DNA of 45,518 bases from an uncultured Eubacteriales bacterium (GCA_900540235.1 UQEY01000014.1:1-45518), one strand, 5' to 3'; positions 16,894 to 26,391 are shown, counted from the first letter of the stretch. Numbers and translations: made by a program. Notes: a model not told the origin generated them from the letters alone.

Positions 16894-17533
16894 TTTTGAC
16901 GAAACTTTGCAGGACAGAACGGCGGCATTTGAAAAATATATGGACCTTTTTTTGGACGAGTTTTGCCCCGACATTTCCCTGCAGGAAAAAAACAGAAGAA
17001 AAGAAGATATGGTATCTACCGGCAACGGCGGCTATGTTGACAGGGAAGAATGGTATCAAAGCTTAATAGATAAGTGGCACTGGAGTGACGCACCGTCAAA
17101 AACAGTTCTTGCAAACCACTATGATACCCGTTTCGGCGATTGCTGCGTTATTTTTAAAAATACTGTGCCGCTTTTAAAAGAGCTTAAAGAGCGTGGTTTA
17201 ATTGTCGGCATAATTACAAACGGTCCGTCATATCTTCAAAACCATAAGCTTGATGAAAGCGGGCTTAGAAAATATTGCGATATTACTGTTGTGAGCGGTG
17301 ATGTCGGCGTCCATAAGCCTGACCCGGCGCTGTTTAAATATACGGCTGATAAACTTGGCTTAAAAACCGAGGAATGTGTATATGTCGGCGACCATCCCAT
17401 AAACGATATTCAGGGTGCTCTTGATTCGGGTATGAATGCAATTCGTATGAATTGGGGCTGGTTTAAAGACAAAGATTTAAGCAAAGATATTCCGGTTATT
17501 ACCGATATTATAGATGTTTTAAAGTATATATAG
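16871..17533 (+). CDS. HAD-superfamily hydrolase (phosphatase)
   Basis: A 220-residue HAD phosphatase. The nucleophile and acid are Asp8 and Asp10 in LFDFDETL, motif II is IITNGP, and the Mg2+ motif is YVGDHPINDIQGA near residue 175. The cap is a helical insertion between motif I and II (type C1). The substrate is unknown; FMN, phosphoglycolate and nucleotide monophosphates are typical for this subgroup. A TTG at 16853 would extend it by six residues; neither start has a strong ribosome site. The overlap with ribF hints at translational coupling and possibly flavin-related function. Confidence 0.85.
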   Translation: MIKAVLFDFDETLQDRTAAFEKYMDLFLDEFCPDISLQEKNRRKEDMVSTGNGGYVDREEWYQSLIDKWHWSDAPSKTVLANHYDTRFGDCCVIFKNTVPLLKELKERGLIVGIITNGPSYLQNHKLDESGLRKYCDITVVSGDVGVHKPDPALFKYTADKLGLKTEECVYVGDHPINDIQGALDSGMNAIRMNWGWFKDKDLSKDIPVITDIIDVLKYI

Positions 17534-17553
17534 TATTTAGGAGGAATTATACT

Positions 17554-18624
17554 ATGAAAAAAGCTTTATCATTATTTATCTCAGCAATACTTGTGCTTAG
17601 CCTTACTATAGGCGCAGTAAGTGCAAATGCGGCTCTCGGCGACAAAATCGACCTCAGCTCGCTTGTAAGTTCGCTCAGTAATATCAGTACCTCGACAAGT
17701 GAAGCAAGAAGCGATGTTAACTTTGTTGTTGCTCCTGCAAAAAGCGGTGAAGTTGAAAAGTCTGTTTCAGGCAATACCGTAACTTTGAGTGCAAAGTCTA
17801 ACGAGGGTTATAAATTTGTTGCATGGTACAAAAATCTTCAGGATATAACAGATGAAAAGCCTTATTCAACAGAAGCGACTATTAATGTTGAAGTGATTAG
17901 CGGTACTACTCAGTATTTTTATGCTCTTTTTGAAAGTACCCAAACAACTCCAAGCGTTTCAATAACCGTTCCGTCAATTTCAATTCCGGACACTTCTGCT
18001 ACGATTACCGCTCCGTCAATTACAATTCCCGATATAACAATCACAAAGCATGATTTAACAATTACAAAGCCTGATGTAACAATTACAAAGCCGGATGTAA
18101 ATCTTCCGAGCAATATCATTCCTACAAGGACAACTGCTCCGACAGCTTCAGGTTCTCAGGCTAAAACAACGACTACTACAACTGCTGTAACGGCAGACGC
18201 TGCAAGAGTTGAAAGAGCTTCACAGCTTATGAACAACCTTAATAAGACTTTGAGCAAAGCTAACGAGCCTTCAACAACAAAGGCTTCGAGCACTTCAACC
18301 ACAAAAGCTGCTTCAAAATCAAAGACAAAGAAACCTAAAAAGACCTCTATCAGCAAGATTACGGCTCAAAAGAAAGGCTTTAAAGTAACTTGGAAAAAGG
18401 TTTCAAACGCAAAGGGTTATCAGGTTAAGTATTCTACATCTAAAAAGTTTACGAAGAAAACCTCTAAAACCGCAACAGTTAAGAAAGCAACAACAACTTC
18501 TAAAACAGTAAAAGACCTTAAAAAGAAGAAAACATATTATATTAAAGTTCGTTCATATAAAACCGTAAACGGAAAGAAAGTTTATTCCGACTGGTCAAAT
18601 GTTAAGAAGGTAAAAACAAAATAA
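17554..18624 (+). CDS. Secreted protein with InlB-like repeat, Thr-rich linker and Fn3-like C-terminus
   Basis: The 356-residue product starts with a signal peptide (about residues 1-27, ending ANA). Residues about 50-127 resemble an InlB B-repeat (GYKFVAWYKN and FYALFE). A stretch of short repeats of the type (I/L)TITKPDV follows, then Thr/Ser-rich spacer (AKTTTTTTAVT). The last 90 residues are a Lys-rich fibronectin-III-like domain (VTWKKVSNAKGYQVKYST). The same C-terminal domain ends the protein at 26427-27812. No LPXTG or membrane anchor is seen, so retention may be through the basic domain. It has its own ribosome site (AGGAGG) and a terminator, and follows the HAD gene by 20 nt. Function unknown. 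Confidence 0.8.
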   Translation: MKKALSLFISAILVLSLTIGAVSANAALGDKIDLSSLVSSLSNISTSTSEARSDVNFVVAPAKSGEVEKSVSGNTVTLSAKSNEGYKFVAWYKNLQDITDEKPYSTEATINVEVISGTTQYFYALFESTQTTPSVSITVPSISIPDTSATITAPSITIPDITITKHDLTITKPDVTITKPDVNLPSNIIPTRTTAPTASGSQAKTTTTTTAVTADAARVERASQLMNNLNKTLSKANEPSTTKASSTSTTKAASKSKTKKPKKTSISKITAQKKGFKVTWKKVSNAKGYQVKYSTSKKFTKKTSKTATVKKATTTSKTVKDLKKKKTYYIKVRSYKTVNGKKVYSDWSNVKKVKTK

Positions 18625-18637
18625 ACCATTAAAATTT

Positions 18638-18670
18638 AAAGGACTGCACATTGCCGTGCGGTCCTTTTTT
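18638..18670 (+). terminator. Terminator after the secreted Fn3-like gene
   Basis: AAAGGACTGCAC pairs with GTGCGGTCCTTT (one mismatch-type G-U) over a 6-nt loop, followed by T-rich sequence. It also ends the long rimP-to-HAD transcription unit. Confidence 0.85.
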
Positions 18671-18718
18671 GTCGGCTTGATATGAGAAAAAGCATATGCC
18701 GCAAACTGTAATTTATAA

Positions 18719-18747
18719 TTGAAATAAGCACTATATAATGTTATAAT
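18719..18747 (+). promoter_or_regulatory. Promoter of the rlmB-like gene
   Basis: TTGAAA (18719-18724), 17 nt, TATAAT (18742-18747), 31 nt before the ATG. Confidence 0.7.
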
Positions 18748-18778
18748 TAAACTGAATAATTTTACGGAGATACAAAAT

Positions 18779-19543
18779 ATGCCAAGAGAAGAAAAAGATT
18801 ACAAAACAAACGACAATTTGATTATAGGCAGAAATGCCGTTATAGAACTGCTCAAAAGCGGCAGGGAAGTTGAAAATGTGCTCATTGCAAAGGGCGAAAA
18901 AGAGGGCTCAATCAATCGTATTATTGCAATGTGCAAGGAAAACAAAATTGTGGTAAAAAATGTTGACAGGAAAAAGCTTGATTTTATGTGCGCAGGTGCA
19001 AATCATCAGGGTGTTGTTGCCAATGTTCCGGCTCATTCGTATTCAAGCGTTGATGAAATTCTTGAATATGCAAAAAGCAAGGGCGAAGCGCCGTTTATTG
19101 TTATTTGCGATGAGATTGAGGACAGCCATAATTTGGGCGCTATTATAAGAACTGCGGAGGCTTGCGGCGTTCACGGCATCATTATTCCAAAAAGAAGAAA
19201 TGTAGGTCTTAATTTTATTGTTGCCAAAACCTCTTGCGGTGCGCTTGAATATGTTAAGGTTGCAAGGGTAGGCAACTTGGCTTCAACTATTGACGAACTT
19301 AAAAAGCAAAATATCTGGGTTTACTGCGCAGATATGGACGGTCAGCCGTGGTGCAAGACTGATTTTTCGGGCGGTTGTGCTATTGTTGTCGGAAATGAGG
19401 GAAGCGGCGTAGGCAGGCTTATTAAAGAAAAATGCGATGTTACCGTTTCACTTCCTATGAGGGGAAAGGTTAATTCGCTCAACGCTTCTGTCGCTTCAAG
19501 CGTAATTATGTATGAAGTCGCAAGGCAAAGGCTCGGTCTTTGA
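18779..19543 (+). CDS. rlmB: TrmH/SpoU-family rRNA 2'-O-methyltransferase (RlmB type)
   Basis: A 254-residue SPOUT methyltransferase. The N-terminal substrate-binding domain begins LIIGRNAVIELLKSGREV, and the catalytic knot has motif 1 (DEIEDSHNLGAIIRTAEACG), motif 2 (IVVGNEGSGVGRL) and motif 3 (LPMRGKVNSLNASVASSV). These identify the RlmB/TrmH group that 2'-O-methylates a guanosine in 23S rRNA or tRNA. The RlmB label is a likely, not certain, subgroup. The next gene starts 20 nt downstream and is probably co-transcribed. Confidence 0.9.
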   Translation: MPREEKDYKTNDNLIIGRNAVIELLKSGREVENVLIAKGEKEGSINRIIAMCKENKIVVKNVDRKKLDFMCAGANHQGVVANVPAHSYSSVDEILEYAKSKGEAPFIVICDEIEDSHNLGAIIRTAEACGVHGIIIPKRRNVGLNFIVAKTSCGALEYVKVARVGNLASTIDELKKQNIWVYCADMDGQPWCKTDFSGGCAIVVGNEGSGVGRLIKEKCDVTVSLPMRGKVNSLNASVASSVIMYEVARQRLGL

Positions 19544-19563
19544 TGAATGAGAGAGTGTAAATT

Positions 19564-21984
19564 ATGAAAGAAAGTTTATCTATCGATGAAATAATCAGGC
19601 AGGCGGAGGAAGTAAGGCAAAAGTCTGTCAGGCAGGCGCAGTCGGCAAATAGCGGCACTTCAAACAATAATGTTCAGGTGAAGCGTGTTGAAATACCCGT
19701 AAGAAATGAAAATAATAATCACGAAAAAAGCTCGGAATTTGACAAAACAAAAATAAGACCGCCGATAAGCGAAAATCTTGAAAAAACAAAACATATTGAG
19801 TTTAAACCAAAGGCTCAGGACAAAGCTGTTAACGAGCAAAAAACGGTTTCACGAAGCTTCTTTTCGGGAAAAAAGAATAATGAACAGGTTTATTCTAAAG
19901 AGCCTCCTGTTTTAATAGAACGCTCTGCCACAATTACTACAAAGCCAAAGCATGATAAGCAAAGCGGGCTTGACGAAATGCCGATGATTTATGCTATTGA
20001 CGAAATTGACAATGCCAATTTTGCCTTAACAAGAGAAGAAATTATGGCGAAAAAAGAGCAGTTGGAGGAGCAAAGGCAAGAGGAAGAAGCTGTTCAAATA
20101 GTTCTTGACGGTTTTGACGATGAAACGCAGAAAATTGATAAAATCGACGAAGATTTAGCTGAAAAACAACTTATCGAAAGAAGAAAAGATAAGGTTAACA
20201 AGTTTCGCATTTTCAGCCCCGAAGATATTGAGGAAGCGGCAAAGGCAGATAAAGATACGGTTGTAAAAAAAGAATACAATCTTTCAAACGAACAGGAAGT
20301 TTTCTCCAAAAAGCTCAGTCGCTCAAAACAGTCAAGTTCTTTAAGTTTAAAAATAACACTTGTGTTGACTGTTCTCTTGGGTATTCTTACCGGCGCAAAG
20401 GACAGTTCGTATTTACCGTCGTTTTTGCTTGACGATGTGCCGTATATAATTACAACGCTTGTGCTTTTTGTTGCTGCTTTGGCTGTAAATATAAAAATTA
20501 TTTTGCACGGATTTAAGCTTAAAAACGGTATTAACAGTGATTTTCCAATCGCATTAGGTGAAGTGGTTGTGCTTACTCATACCGTTTTGCTTTTGTTTGA
20601 CAGCAATCTTTTGATTGACGAAGGGCTTCTTTATCCTTTTGCCGGTGCGTTTGCGCTGTTTATGGCAACTATGGGCAAATATGCTTTTGTAACGAGGATA
20701 AGAAGCGACTATCATTTTATTACAAATCAAAAGGAAAAATATACCGTTGAGCCTATTGTAAATAAGGTTGACGCACAAATAATAAGCAAGGGTTTGCTTA
20801 TGGGCGAACCTAATTTGAAAACGAGTATAAAGACGGAGAATTCAAGCCGTTTTCTTGACATTGCAAGCAGTGACGAACCGGCAGATAAAATCAGCAAATG
20901 CATTTTTTATATCGGTGGTGCGCTCAGTGTTATAATCTCTGTAATAATAGCGATTATTAATCAAAATTGGCACTTGGGCATAAATGTTTTTGTTTGCCTG
21001 TTTCTTATTTCAACGCCTTGCTACGCAATGTTTTGCACAAACAATACTTTGCTCTCCCTTTCAAAACAGCTAAGAATCAGGGGCGCTATGGTTAACGGTT
21101 TTGAGGGCGCAAATGTTACAAAAGATGCAAATGCCATTGTAATTGAAGCGCAAGATTTGTTTGGCAATGACTGTTGCAGTATTTACAGGATGAAGTCTAT
21201 TTATGAAAATAAGATGGAAGACTGTATAAAAAAGACTATGGCTGTTGTTAACAAAACAAAAAGTCCGCTCGTTACCGCTTTTAATAAGCAGGTGTGCGGC
21301 AAAGACCATATTATGCCTGAGGTTGAGGACGCAGTTTATGAGGATAGGCTCGGTGTTTCGGCTTGGATATATAAAAAGAAAGTGCTTGTAGGCACAAGAG
21401 ATTTGCTTATTCACCACGGTGTTCCCGTTCTTACCGAAAAGAAAGAGCGTGAATATAATCAAAAGGGCTGGAAAGTTCTTTATTTTGCCGAGGCAGGGGA
21501 GCTTATGGCGTTTTTCCTTGTTAATTATTATGCTGACCCTCAGCTAAAGAAAATGTTAAAAAAGCTTGAAAAAAGCGGAATGACAATTCTTGTAAAAAGT
21601 AACGACCCGTTTATTAATGATGAAAGCTTGGCAGAACTTTTTGAAGTTCCTGACGGATATATAAGAGTAATGAATGCTTCAAACGGCAGAACTTTTGAAA
21701 AATATTCAAATATGTATGCCGAAACTTCACCGGCTTATATCGTTCATAACGGCTCTGCTCTCGGTCTTATTTCAGCCGTGGTCGGCGCTGAAAATTTGCA
21801 GGAAACGAGGAAACTTTTGGCTGTTCTTATCTCTTTTGGCTGTGCAATCGGCTTGGGTGTAATTTCACTTCTTGCATTTTTGGGCGGTTTTGAACAGCTC
21901 GGCGCAATAAGAGTAGTTGCTTTTCAACTTGTGTGGTGCTTTTTTGTAACACTTCTTGCAAAGCTTAAAACGATGAGCGTTTGA
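19564..21984 (+). CDS. Degenerate P-type ATPase-like membrane protein
   Basis: The 806-residue protein has a charged, mostly disordered cytoplasmic N-terminus (about 1-258), then about six to eight membrane segments. The core resembles a P1B-type ATPase: TPC at 484-486 matches the membrane CPC/TPC motif, and GWKVLYFAEAGELMAFF (635-651) and the following KKLEKSGMTILV match the hinge before the TGD loop. However the phosphorylation motif DKTGTLT is replaced by EAQDLFG (528-534), TGD is replaced around SNDP (679-682), and no GDGxND hinge motif is present. It therefore cannot form the aspartyl-phosphate intermediate as known. A regulatory, scaffold or ion-sensing pseudo-transporter is possible. 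No frameshift is seen over 2.4 kb, which argues against a pseudogene. Confidence 0.72.
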   Translation: MKESLSIDEIIRQAEEVRQKSVRQAQSANSGTSNNNVQVKRVEIPVRNENNNHEKSSEFDKTKIRPPISENLEKTKHIEFKPKAQDKAVNEQKTVSRSFFSGKKNNEQVYSKEPPVLIERSATITTKPKHDKQSGLDEMPMIYAIDEIDNANFALTREEIMAKKEQLEEQRQEEEAVQIVLDGFDDETQKIDKIDEDLAEKQLIERRKDKVNKFRIFSPEDIEEAAKADKDTVVKKEYNLSNEQEVFSKKLSRSKQSSSLSLKITLVLTVLLGILTGAKDSSYLPSFLLDDVPYIITTLVLFVAALAVNIKIILHGFKLKNGINSDFPIALGEVVVLTHTVLLLFDSNLLIDEGLLYPFAGAFALFMATMGKYAFVTRIRSDYHFITNQKEKYTVEPIVNKVDAQIISKGLLMGEPNLKTSIKTENSSRFLDIASSDEPADKISKCIFYIGGALSVIISVIIAIINQNWHLGINVFVCLFLISTPCYAMFCTNNTLLSLSKQLRIRGAMVNGFEGANVTKDANAIVIEAQDLFGNDCCSIYRMKSIYENKMEDCIKKTMAVVNKTKSPLVTAFNKQVCGKDHIMPEVEDAVYEDRLGVSAWIYKKKVLVGTRDLLIHHGVPVLTEKKEREYNQKGWKVLYFAEAGELMAFFLVNYYADPQLKKMLKKLEKSGMTILVKSNDPFINDESLAELFEVPDGYIRVMNASNGRTFEKYSNMYAETSPAYIVHNGSALGLISAVVGAENLQETRKLLAVLISFGCAIGLGVISLLAFLGGFEQLGAIRVVAFQLVWCFFVTLLAKLKTMSV

Positions 21985-21998
21985 TTTTTAATTTAGAA

Positions 21999-22086
21999 GG
22001 CGAACGCAGTTCGCCCCTACGGTGTTTTTTCTGATTTAGATAGTCTAAAATGATAAGATTTTCGTAGGGGCGACCTGTGGTCGCCT
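21999..22086. repeat. Dispersed palindromic element, full copy 1
   Basis: An element of about 88 bp whose two arms, GGCGAACGCAGTTCGCCCC and GGGGCGACCTGTGGTCGCC, each form their own hairpin and also pair imperfectly with one another through the flanking CTACG/CGTAG. A nearly identical core (TAAAATGATAAGATTTTCGTAGGG) occurs in the copy at 34539-34625. It carries no gene. The arrangement resembles a MITE or REP-like unit. Confidence 0.8.
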
Positions 22087-22193
22087 TTATAATGTGCAAT
22101 TTTATCTTAAAAATGTGCTTTTTTGTAACAAATATTTTTATCGTTATATTTTGATGTATAATTAATTATTATTTTAAAACCGGATGGAAAAGT

Positions 22194-22895
22194 ATGAGAA
22201 TAGCAATTTGCGACGACGAACAAAAGTGTATAGACGATATCAAAAAGTGCCTGAGTGATTACGGCAGGGATAATAATATTTTGTTTGATATTTTTGAGTT
22301 TACTTCGGGTGAAAAACTTGTTGAATTCGGCGATGTGTTTGATATTGCTTTTTTGGATATTGAAATGGATAATATCGACGGCATCAAAGTCGGCAGGAAG
22401 CTTAAAGAGAAAAATCAGGATATAGTTATCATTTGCGTTACGGCGTATAACCATTATCTTGATGACGCACTCGATTTGGGAATAGTTCGATTTTTTGACA
22501 AGCCTATCAATCGTGACAGATTTATGAAAGGTATTGACAAAGCCGTTTCAATGGTGGATGAGGCGGAAGTCGGTTTTAGGCTTAAAGACGAGGACAGCAA
22601 TATTTTTGAAATAAAAAGACGAGAGATAATTTTTGTTGAAATAACGGGCAGAACCACAACCGTTCACACAAAAACGAGGTCGTACAAAAGCTATGATTCA
22701 ATAAAAGAGTGGGAAAGAAATATTAACCGTACTTACTTTCTTACCCCTCACAAAAGCTATTTAATCAATGCAAACTATATAACTTATTATTGCCGTGAAT
22801 ATGTGATGCTTTGCGGCGAATACCAAATTCCTGTTGCTTATCACAAAAGGTCGCAGTTTAGGCATGATTTTATAAAAATTATGGAGAATTATTGA
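22194..22895 (+). CDS. LytTR-family response regulator
   Basis: A 233-residue response regulator. The receiver domain (about 1-118) has acidic residues at DDEQK and the phospho-acceptor Asp55 in AFLDIEMD, with Thr and Lys switch residues at CVTAYN and DKPIN. The C-terminal LytTR DNA-binding domain spans about 130-230 (EIIFVEITGRTTTVHT, FFLTPHKSYLINA). It resembles AgrA/VirR-type regulators. The stop overlaps the sensor kinase start, so the two form one translational unit. A TATAAT at 22157-22162 is probably its -10 box. No peptide-signal gene is near, so its input is unknown. Confidence 0.93.
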   Translation: MRIAICDDEQKCIDDIKKCLSDYGRDNNILFDIFEFTSGEKLVEFGDVFDIAFLDIEMDNIDGIKVGRKLKEKNQDIVIICVTAYNHYLDDALDLGIVRFFDKPINRDRFMKGIDKAVSMVDEAEVGFRLKDEDSNIFEIKRREIIFVEITGRTTTVHTKTRSYKSYDSIKEWERNINRTYFLTPHKSYLINANYITYYCREYVMLCGEYQIPVAYHKRSQFRHDFIKIMENY

Positions 22896-24211
22896 TGAAA
22901 ATAGATGCAAACTCGGTAATAACCATCTGCTATGCTTTGGCTTATGTTTTTGAAGCGTTTATCAATTATATATATTTCAGCGATATTTTTGAAAAAAGAT
23001 GTAACAAAACAATAACGATTTTTTCCATGGTCGGCATATCGCTTTTGGGTGATGTGTTTAATATTTTGTTTAACACAAATATGTTTATAAACACGGCTGT
23101 TTACCTCACTCTTGTTTATATAAGCTGTATGGTTTTTTTCAAAACCAAATGGACAACGGGTCTTTTTTATTCCGCTTTATCAACCGCCATTATGGACACA
23201 ACCGAAATGATAGGCTTTCTGATTGTGCCTGACGCAGCAGGAGTGCTCGGAATCGGTGTTGATATAAAAATGAAAGCTTATAATGTTTTGATTATGAGTA
23301 TTATTTCAAAGGTTTTATATCTCATTGTTGCAAAGCTGTTTTCATTATTAATTGCAAGAAAAAGAAAAACCGAAAGTCAAAATTTAAAAAGAAACATTGT
23401 TTTTCTTTGTGTTCCTGTTTTTGTTACACTTCTTTTAATATCCTCGTTTATCCCTTATGCTCACGAAAATATACTTTCAAACTATAGATTTCTTTATTTG
23501 ATGATGAGCATTGTCGGTACTGCTTTTTGTTGCTTTATTTTCATTTATAATGAGCACATAAATGAGCAGGAAAACGAGCTTTCGCTTCTTCGAGATGAAA
23601 AGCAGAAAAATGAAATCAATACTACCTTTTATGAGCTTCTTGAAAAGAAAAATGAGGACGAGCGAGTGCTTGTTCACGATATTAAGCACCATTTTGCCGC
23701 AATAAATTCTATGGAAAATATTGACGATATTAAAAAATATCTAAGCAAAATTCAGAATGATTTTGACGAATATCAATTTATCGGCAAAACCAAAAACAAA
23801 ATGTTCGACCTTATTTTGAGTAAGTATTCGCACCTTTTTGAAAAGAATAATATTGAATTTAATGTTGAAGTCAGAGCGGCAAACTTGGCTTTTATTGACG
23901 ATAACGATTTGGTGTCGCTTTTGTCAAATCTTCTTGATAATGCGCTTGAAGCTTCAATCGGCTCAAAAAATGCTTTTGTAAGCCTTGAAACCAAAGTGAA
24001 TAACACAATCACTGTTTTGAGCGTTATAAATTCAAGTTCGCACAGCCCGCAAAGCGACGGCAGCAAACTGTTCAGCACAAAAAGTGAAAAGGCTTTTCAC
24101 GGCTTCGGCACAAAGAGTATTGAAAGAATCGCAAAAAAATATAAAGGCGAGTGCGAGTGGTATTTTGACAAAGGCAAATCTGAATTTCATTATAATATTT
24201 TGTTTAATTAA
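22895..24211 (+). CDS. Sensor histidine kinase, AgrC/GHKL type
   Basis: The 438-residue kinase has about six membrane segments (about residues 5-220), a coiled-coil linker (INEQENELSLLRDEKQKNE) and a GHKL catalytic domain. The phospho-acceptor region is HDIKHH with His261 or its neighbour, the N-box is LLSNLLDNALEAS and the G-box is FGTKSIERIAKK. The ATP-binding domain lies at about 330-438. The ATG at 22895 overlaps the regulator stop (TGATGA) and follows GGAGA by 7 nt. A six-pass sensor with a LytTR partner is the layout of peptide-sensing AgrC systems, but no agrB/agrD-like gene adjoins it. Confidence 0.9.
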   Translation: MKIDANSVITICYALAYVFEAFINYIYFSDIFEKRCNKTITIFSMVGISLLGDVFNILFNTNMFINTAVYLTLVYISCMVFFKTKWTTGLFYSALSTAIMDTTEMIGFLIVPDAAGVLGIGVDIKMKAYNVLIMSIISKVLYLIVAKLFSLLIARKRKTESQNLKRNIVFLCVPVFVTLLLISSFIPYAHENILSNYRFLYLMMSIVGTAFCCFIFIYNEHINEQENELSLLRDEKQKNEINTTFYELLEKKNEDERVLVHDIKHHFAAINSMENIDDIKKYLSKIQNDFDEYQFIGKTKNKMFDLILSKYSHLFEKNNIEFNVEVRAANLAFIDDNDLVSLLSNLLDNALEASIGSKNAFVSLETKVNNTITVLSVINSSSHSPQSDGSKLFSTKSEKAFHGFGTKSIERIAKKYKGECEWYFDKGKSEFHYNILFN

Positions 24212-24233
24212 ACACTTATTGCTAAAAAACTAC

Positions 24234-24266
24234 GGCTGTCGGTTTTAACTGACAGCTTTTTCTTTT
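24234..24266 (+). terminator. Terminator of the two-component operon
   Basis: GCTGTCGGTT and AACTGACAGC pair (one mismatch) around TT, followed by TTTTTCTTTTTC. Confidence 0.75.
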
Positions 24267-24325
24267 TCTCTTTTTACAGAATTTTTAATCTCTTTATTTT
24301 ATAATGCACTGTGGGAAGTGTAAAA

Positions 24326-26380
24326 ATGACTGTAAAAGATAAAATAAAAATACCTGAAAAAGAAATAAAAAATATATCAATGTGGGCAAAACGCACGCTT
24401 TGGGGCTTGGTAGCTTTTTTTCTTTGCCGCTCAAGTGTTGTTGGCGGATGCGCACCTTTTGCCGTTTCGCTTATCGCAGTGTCGAGCAAAACAAATTTGA
24501 TTTTTGCCACTGTCGGCTCGGCACTCGGCTATATCGTCTTTTGCCCCGAAAATGATGCGATTAGGTACATAAGTTCCGTTTTTATTTGCACGCTTGGCAC
24601 ATTTGCATTGATTTTTTTTAAGGTTAAAAGAGAAACTTTTTTAACTATGCTCATTTCCTGCTTGAGCGTTTTTTCAACCGGAATTGTTATGAATGTAAAA
24701 AGCGGGGCGATTTTTGCCGAATATGCGGTAACTCTCGGCGAAGCAATACTTGCGCTCGGCTGCACTTTTTTCTTTTACCGTGCGGCAAATTGCAGCTTGA
24801 AAAGGTTGAAACTAAAGGCGCTGCCGATAACAGATTTGACCTGCGTTTTGGCTTGCGCTTCAATAATTTTGTCATCTCTTTCTTTTATTAAAGTCGGCGG
24901 TGTATCGTTTGCAAGAATTGTGGCAGTGCTTGTTATTTTGAGCACCGTTCGTTTCGGCTCTCAGCGCTTTGCGCTTATCATTTCGCTCTGCCTCGGCTTT
25001 GCTCTCGGAATAACTGAGGAAAACGGACTTTTCCTCCTCGGCGCATATGCGTTTTCTTCGCTTCTTTGCAGTCTGTTCACTTCGTTTTCAAGCCTTGCAA
25101 TTTCACTTGCGTTTACTCTTTCAATGGCATTTTTTGCCGTTTCGGCAGACCTCGGCGCATTTTCCATCTGCTCTGTAGCCGAAAGTTTTATTGCGGGCGT
25201 AATTCTTTGCTTGCTGCCGAATGTTGTTACTTCAAAGCTTACAGATTTGTGGGAAAGCGGAGCGGATATTGCTCCGGAGGGCAGTTTAAGGCAGAGCCTC
25301 GTTGTGCGCCTGCGTTTCGCTTCCTCGGCTTTGGCTCAAGTCAGTGAAAGCGTCAGGGATGTGAGGGAAAAGATTAATTCGCTGTCGGTCGTTGACCCAA
25401 ATGAAAGTGAGATACGAATGGTGGCGTCCGACCAATTTTTTTCTATTTCCGATATGCTTGCCGATTTGGCGTTTGAATTTGACGAGGCGGAAAGCTTTGA
25501 TTTTAAATCGGCAGGAAAGATTAGGCGAATACTCGGCGAATACGATATTTTTCCCGAAAATATTTCAGTGGTGGTGGACAAGTACGACCGAACGAGAATA
25601 GAAATTCTTGCTCCAAACGATACCAAAGGACTTGATAACCCACGCCTTACAAACGAAATGTGCAAAATATGCAAGCGTGAATTTGAGCGGGGCAAAATAA
25701 ATATTTCTTCTGCCGGCACAATGATTTCCTTTATGGAAAAACCTAATTTTAAAATGAGCGTCGGATTTTCCCAATACTGTGCCGAGGGCAACTTGTGCGG
25801 CGATACTATCAAAACGATAAACGACTCCCGTGGTCATATGATTTTTATAATCAGTGACGGAATGGGAAAGGGCAGCAGGGCGGCGCTTGACGGAGCAATG
25901 GGCGCAGGTCTTTTGTCAAAGCTTCTTAGCGCAGGTTTCGGCTTTGATTCGTCGCTAAAGGTTGTTAACAGCGCACTGCTTGTCAAAAGCCACGAGGAAA
26001 GCCTTGCAACTCTCGATTGCGTTCGTGTTGACCTTTTCAGCGGCAAGTGCGAATTTTACAAAGCCGGTGCGCCTCGTTCCTATATTGTTAAAAACAATAG
26101 GGTCACAAAGTGCGAACTTACTTCTATGCCGGCAGGTATTTTGCGTGGGGTTGAGTTTGCAAAGCGCACAACGGTGCTTAATACGGGTGACGAAATCGTT
26201 ATGATGAGCGACGGTATAACCGACACAAGCGAAACTTGGCTTGAAGAATTTTTGAGCCTCGACCCCGACCTTGACCCAACCGATAAGGCAAAGGCGATTT
26301 TGCAAATTGCAATCGAAAAAAGCGACGAAAAGCACCGTGACGATATGTCGGTTATAGTTGCAAAAATGATTGAAAGGTAA
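24326..26380 (+). CDS. spoIIE: Stage II sporulation protein E, serine phosphatase
   Basis: SpoIIE dephosphorylates SpoIIAA to release sigma-F in the forespore and helps polar septation. The 684-residue protein has about ten membrane segments (about 25-320), a central domain and a PP2C phosphatase domain (about 470-684). The metal residue Asp511 in ISDGMGKG, ALDGAMGAGL, SMPAGIL and MMSDGITD mark it. ATG 24326 follows GGAAGTG by 5 nt; a GTG at 24311 would add five residues. This is the clearest evidence that the organism is a spore former. The membrane region is arranged as in Bacillus SpoIIE though the protein is about 140 residues shorter. Confidence 0.92.
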   Translation: MTVKDKIKIPEKEIKNISMWAKRTLWGLVAFFLCRSSVVGGCAPFAVSLIAVSSKTNLIFATVGSALGYIVFCPENDAIRYISSVFICTLGTFALIFFKVKRETFLTMLISCLSVFSTGIVMNVKSGAIFAEYAVTLGEAILALGCTFFFYRAANCSLKRLKLKALPITDLTCVLACASIILSSLSFIKVGGVSFARIVAVLVILSTVRFGSQRFALIISLCLGFALGITEENGLFLLGAYAFSSLLCSLFTSFSSLAISLAFTLSMAFFAVSADLGAFSICSVAESFIAGVILCLLPNVVTSKLTDLWESGADIAPEGSLRQSLVVRLRFASSALAQVSESVRDVREKINSLSVVDPNESEIRMVASDQFFSISDMLADLAFEFDEAESFDFKSAGKIRRILGEYDIFPENISVVVDKYDRTRIEILAPNDTKGLDNPRLTNEMCKICKREFERGKINISSAGTMISFMEKPNFKMSVGFSQYCAEGNLCGDTIKTINDSRGHMIFIISDGMGKGSRAALDGAMGAGLLSKLLSAGFGFDSSLKVVNSALLVKSHEESLATLDCVRVDLFSGKCEFYKAGAPRSYIVKNNRVTKCELTSMPAGILRGVEFAKRTTVLNTGDEIVMMSDGITDTSETWLEEFLSLDPDLDPTDKAKAILQIAIEKSDEKHRDDMSVIVAKMIER

Positions 26381-26391
26381 TATATTAAAAC

